This document shows, piece by piece, positions 5,445 to 6,609 of a stretch of DNA of 6,609 bases. Positions within the stretch are counted from its first letter, which is position 1. Every line of letters begins with the position of its first letter. The stretch is from Methanobacteriota archaeon. GTDB taxonomy: Archaea; Halobacteriota; Bog-38; Methanoflorentales; Methanoflorentaceae. The position numbers were made by a program, and so were the translations under genes. The notes beneath the pieces were generated by a model. That model ran no database searches. It was not told the origin of the DNA and saw only the letters and a list, made by a program, of their open reading frames with translations. The stretch is from positions 1 through 6,609 of the forward strand of contig PMYA01000158.1 in the NCBI GenBank assembly GCA_003170935.1. The letters are read 5' to 3'.

Positions 5445-6498
5445 TCACCAATGCTACTGTCGGCTTACCCGCGCGTGGCGCCCATACAAAGTCTGGATTC
5501 TTACAGATTGCCTTTATTGCGCTCTCTTCGCTCGCCATAAACGTATACTCGTCCTTTCGAGCGCACACCAGAGGCCGTAGCTTGATTCGATCCGTGAGCC
5601 CAACCATAGTGCCCTTTCCCGCTACTCCAGTGAGCCCAGAACCGTCCGCTACCAAGAGGCTAGCAGGACCATTAATCATTGCAGCACCGTAGGTAATTCG
5701 CAACGCCTCTATGACCCGCCTCTTTTCAGCAGGCATCCGATCTATCTTTTCCCAGAATGGAGGAGCTAATACCTCAGATGCAATTTCGATGGGTAGTTTA
5801 TGTCTTCTAATTAACAGATCCCACAAATAAGCCAACACTTCAGAATCGGTAGCATTACTGCATTTGTACCCATACGACTCGAGAAACCGTTTGTTTGTGC
5901 CGTAACTGGTAATTTCTCCATTATGTACGATGCTACAATCTAAGATACTAAATGGATGTGCTCCGCCCCACCACCCCTGCGTGTTTGTGGGATATCGTCC
6001 ATGAGCTAACCACAGGTAAGCTTCATACGTTTCTAGCTTGTAAAGCTCCGCTACTTGGTCAGGATAGCCAATAGCTTTGAAAACGCCCATATTCTTGCCG
6101 CTTGAGATGACCAAAGCATCGCTTGTATTGTTAATCCTCATTGTAAGGTCAATGATGTAATCATCTGCGGCAGTTGCGTACTTATCAGGCACATCTACGA
6201 AGAAGCGCCATGGGATGTAATCCTGTGAGATGCCTTGGACATTTCGCGTTGCGATTTCTTCGTCTTTATAAATGTTGACGTGCTCTTCCAGCATTTCCGC
6301 TACTTGGTCTTTCTGAGCAAGATCCTTCAATAGGATATGCAGAGCGTAATAATCTTTATATTCGGGGTAAATCCCATAAGCTGCAAAGCCACCTCCGAGT
6401 CCGTTGCATCGTTCATTCATCAAACGAATTCCTTTAACAATGCCACTCGAAGAAAACGGTGTACCGTTTTCATTAACGATGCCTAACGTGCTACACAA
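5431..6498 (-). CDS. Class II glutamine amidotransferase subunit of glutamate synthase
   Basis: This subunit hydrolyses glutamine and passes ammonia to the FMN core. From the TTG at 6498 the protein is 355 aa and begins Met-Cys-Ser, so Cys2 would be the N-terminal nucleophile once Met is removed. Other class II (Ntn) features are HGRYPTNT (166-173, substrate-binding Arg), AHPF (180-183), HNGEI (192-196, oxyanion Asn-Gly) and TDSEV (217-221). No synthetase domain follows, so the partner is the overlapping FMN gene. TTG is the only ATG, GTG or TTG in this frame before the window edge, and GAGGGG lies ten bases upstream. The frame stays open about 37 further codons to the edge, so a longer protein with a propeptide cleaved before Cys, as in GltB, is possible. 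The C-terminal 70 residues are conserved-looking (TDRIKLRPLV, 302-311). It is probably the first gene of the operon. Confidence 0.88.
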   Translation of the reverse strand: MCSTLGIVNENGTPFSSSGIVKGIRLMNERCNGLGGGFAAYGIYPEYKDYYALHILLKDLAQKDQVAEMLEEHVNIYKDEEIATRNVQGISQDYIPWRFFVDVPDKYATAADDYIIDLTMRINNTSDALVISSGKNMGVFKAIGYPDQVAELYKLETYEAYLWLAHGRYPTNTQGWWGGAHPFSILDCSIVHNGEITSYGTNKRFLESYGYKCSNATDSEVLAYLWDLLIRRHKLPIEIASEVLAPPFWEKIDRMPAEKRRVIEALRITYGAAMINGPASLLVADGSGLTGVAGKGTMVGLTDRIKLRPLVCARKDEYTFMASEESAIKAICKNPDFVWAPRAGKPTVALVNGDV

Positions 6499-6609
6499 GT
6501 CTGCGCCACCCCTCTCATTTCTCCTTTTGATAATGCCTAAATAAGAAAACTCATTCTTCTTACTGGAGTGGGAACTCTGGTTCCGCTTTACTATAAATAT
6601 TTCTAAAGG
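6499..6609 (-). promoter_or_regulatory. Probable leader of the glutamate synthase operon
   Basis: This is the region upstream of the amidotransferase TTG. Minus-strand TATAGT at 6595-6590 resembles a -10 box (five of six), but any -35 box would lie beyond the window. AAGGAG (6525-6520) precedes a short ATG frame (6517-6482, 11 codons), and GAGGGG (6514-6509) precedes the TTG. The short frame overlaps the gene start out of phase and may be chance. The amidotransferase frame is also open through here, so part of it could be coding. Confidence 0.3.

Noticed and set aside
5130..5580. Two overlapping plus-strand frames
   Set aside because: Both are antisense to the ferredoxin domain of the core and the amidotransferase C-terminus, which have clear conserved motifs.
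3936..6498. N-methylglutamate synthase (MgsABC) with gamma-glutamylmethylamide synthetase
   Set aside because: The three-subunit layout is similar, but the synthetase is a standard GSI rather than a GmaS-type enzyme, the core has a ferredoxin insert, and no N-methylglutamate dehydrogenase genes are seen.

Overview
The window carries a complete ammonia-assimilation (GS/GOGAT) locus. The base composition is moderate (roughly 45-47% G+C by eye) and no rRNA, tRNA, CRISPR array or mobile element was seen. A bacterial host is suggested by a sigma70-like promoter (TTGACC-N16-TATAAC) in front of glnA and by clear Shine-Dalgarno sequences. The glutamate synthase, however, is the split 'archaeal-type' enzyme, and its last gene is an FrhB-family (coenzyme F420 hydrogenase/dehydrogenase beta subunit) iron-sulfur flavoprotein. 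This combination fits an F420-using or anaerobic bacterium, perhaps Chloroflexota or Actinomycetota, but an archaeon is not excluded. The taxon is an inference.

Layout. Positions 1-237 hold the glnA control region: the promoter, then a perfect 8-bp hairpin at the expected transcript start. Positions 238-1569 (+) encode type I glutamine synthetase. Positions 1570-1776 are a short convergent gap with weak hairpins. From the right edge leftward on the minus strand runs one operon: class II glutamine amidotransferase (6498-5431, TTG start, Cys2), the FMN/ferredoxin glutamate synthase core (5444-3936, overlapping by 14 bp), two small reading frames (3890-3762 and 3758-3624), the GXGXG subunit (3566-2826) and the FrhB-like subunit (2811-1777).

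How the genes work together. Glutamine synthetase makes glutamine from glutamate, ammonia and ATP. The amidotransferase subunit releases ammonia from glutamine. The FMN barrel subunit, braced by the GXGXG subunit, combines it with 2-oxoglutarate and reduces the product to glutamate. There is no GltD-like NADPH subunit. The electrons probably enter through the FrhB-like protein (reduced F420 or another flavin donor) and/or the two N-terminal ferredoxin clusters of the core subunit.

The least expected content lies in the 369-bp gap between the core and GXGXG genes. It holds a 42-codon frame with two CxxC motifs behind an excellent ribosome binding site. Three bases later comes a 44-codon frame for a basic protein with a hydrophobic stretch, followed by a hairpin that abuts the ribosome binding site of the GXGXG gene. 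These two small frames are the best candidates for undescribed components here.
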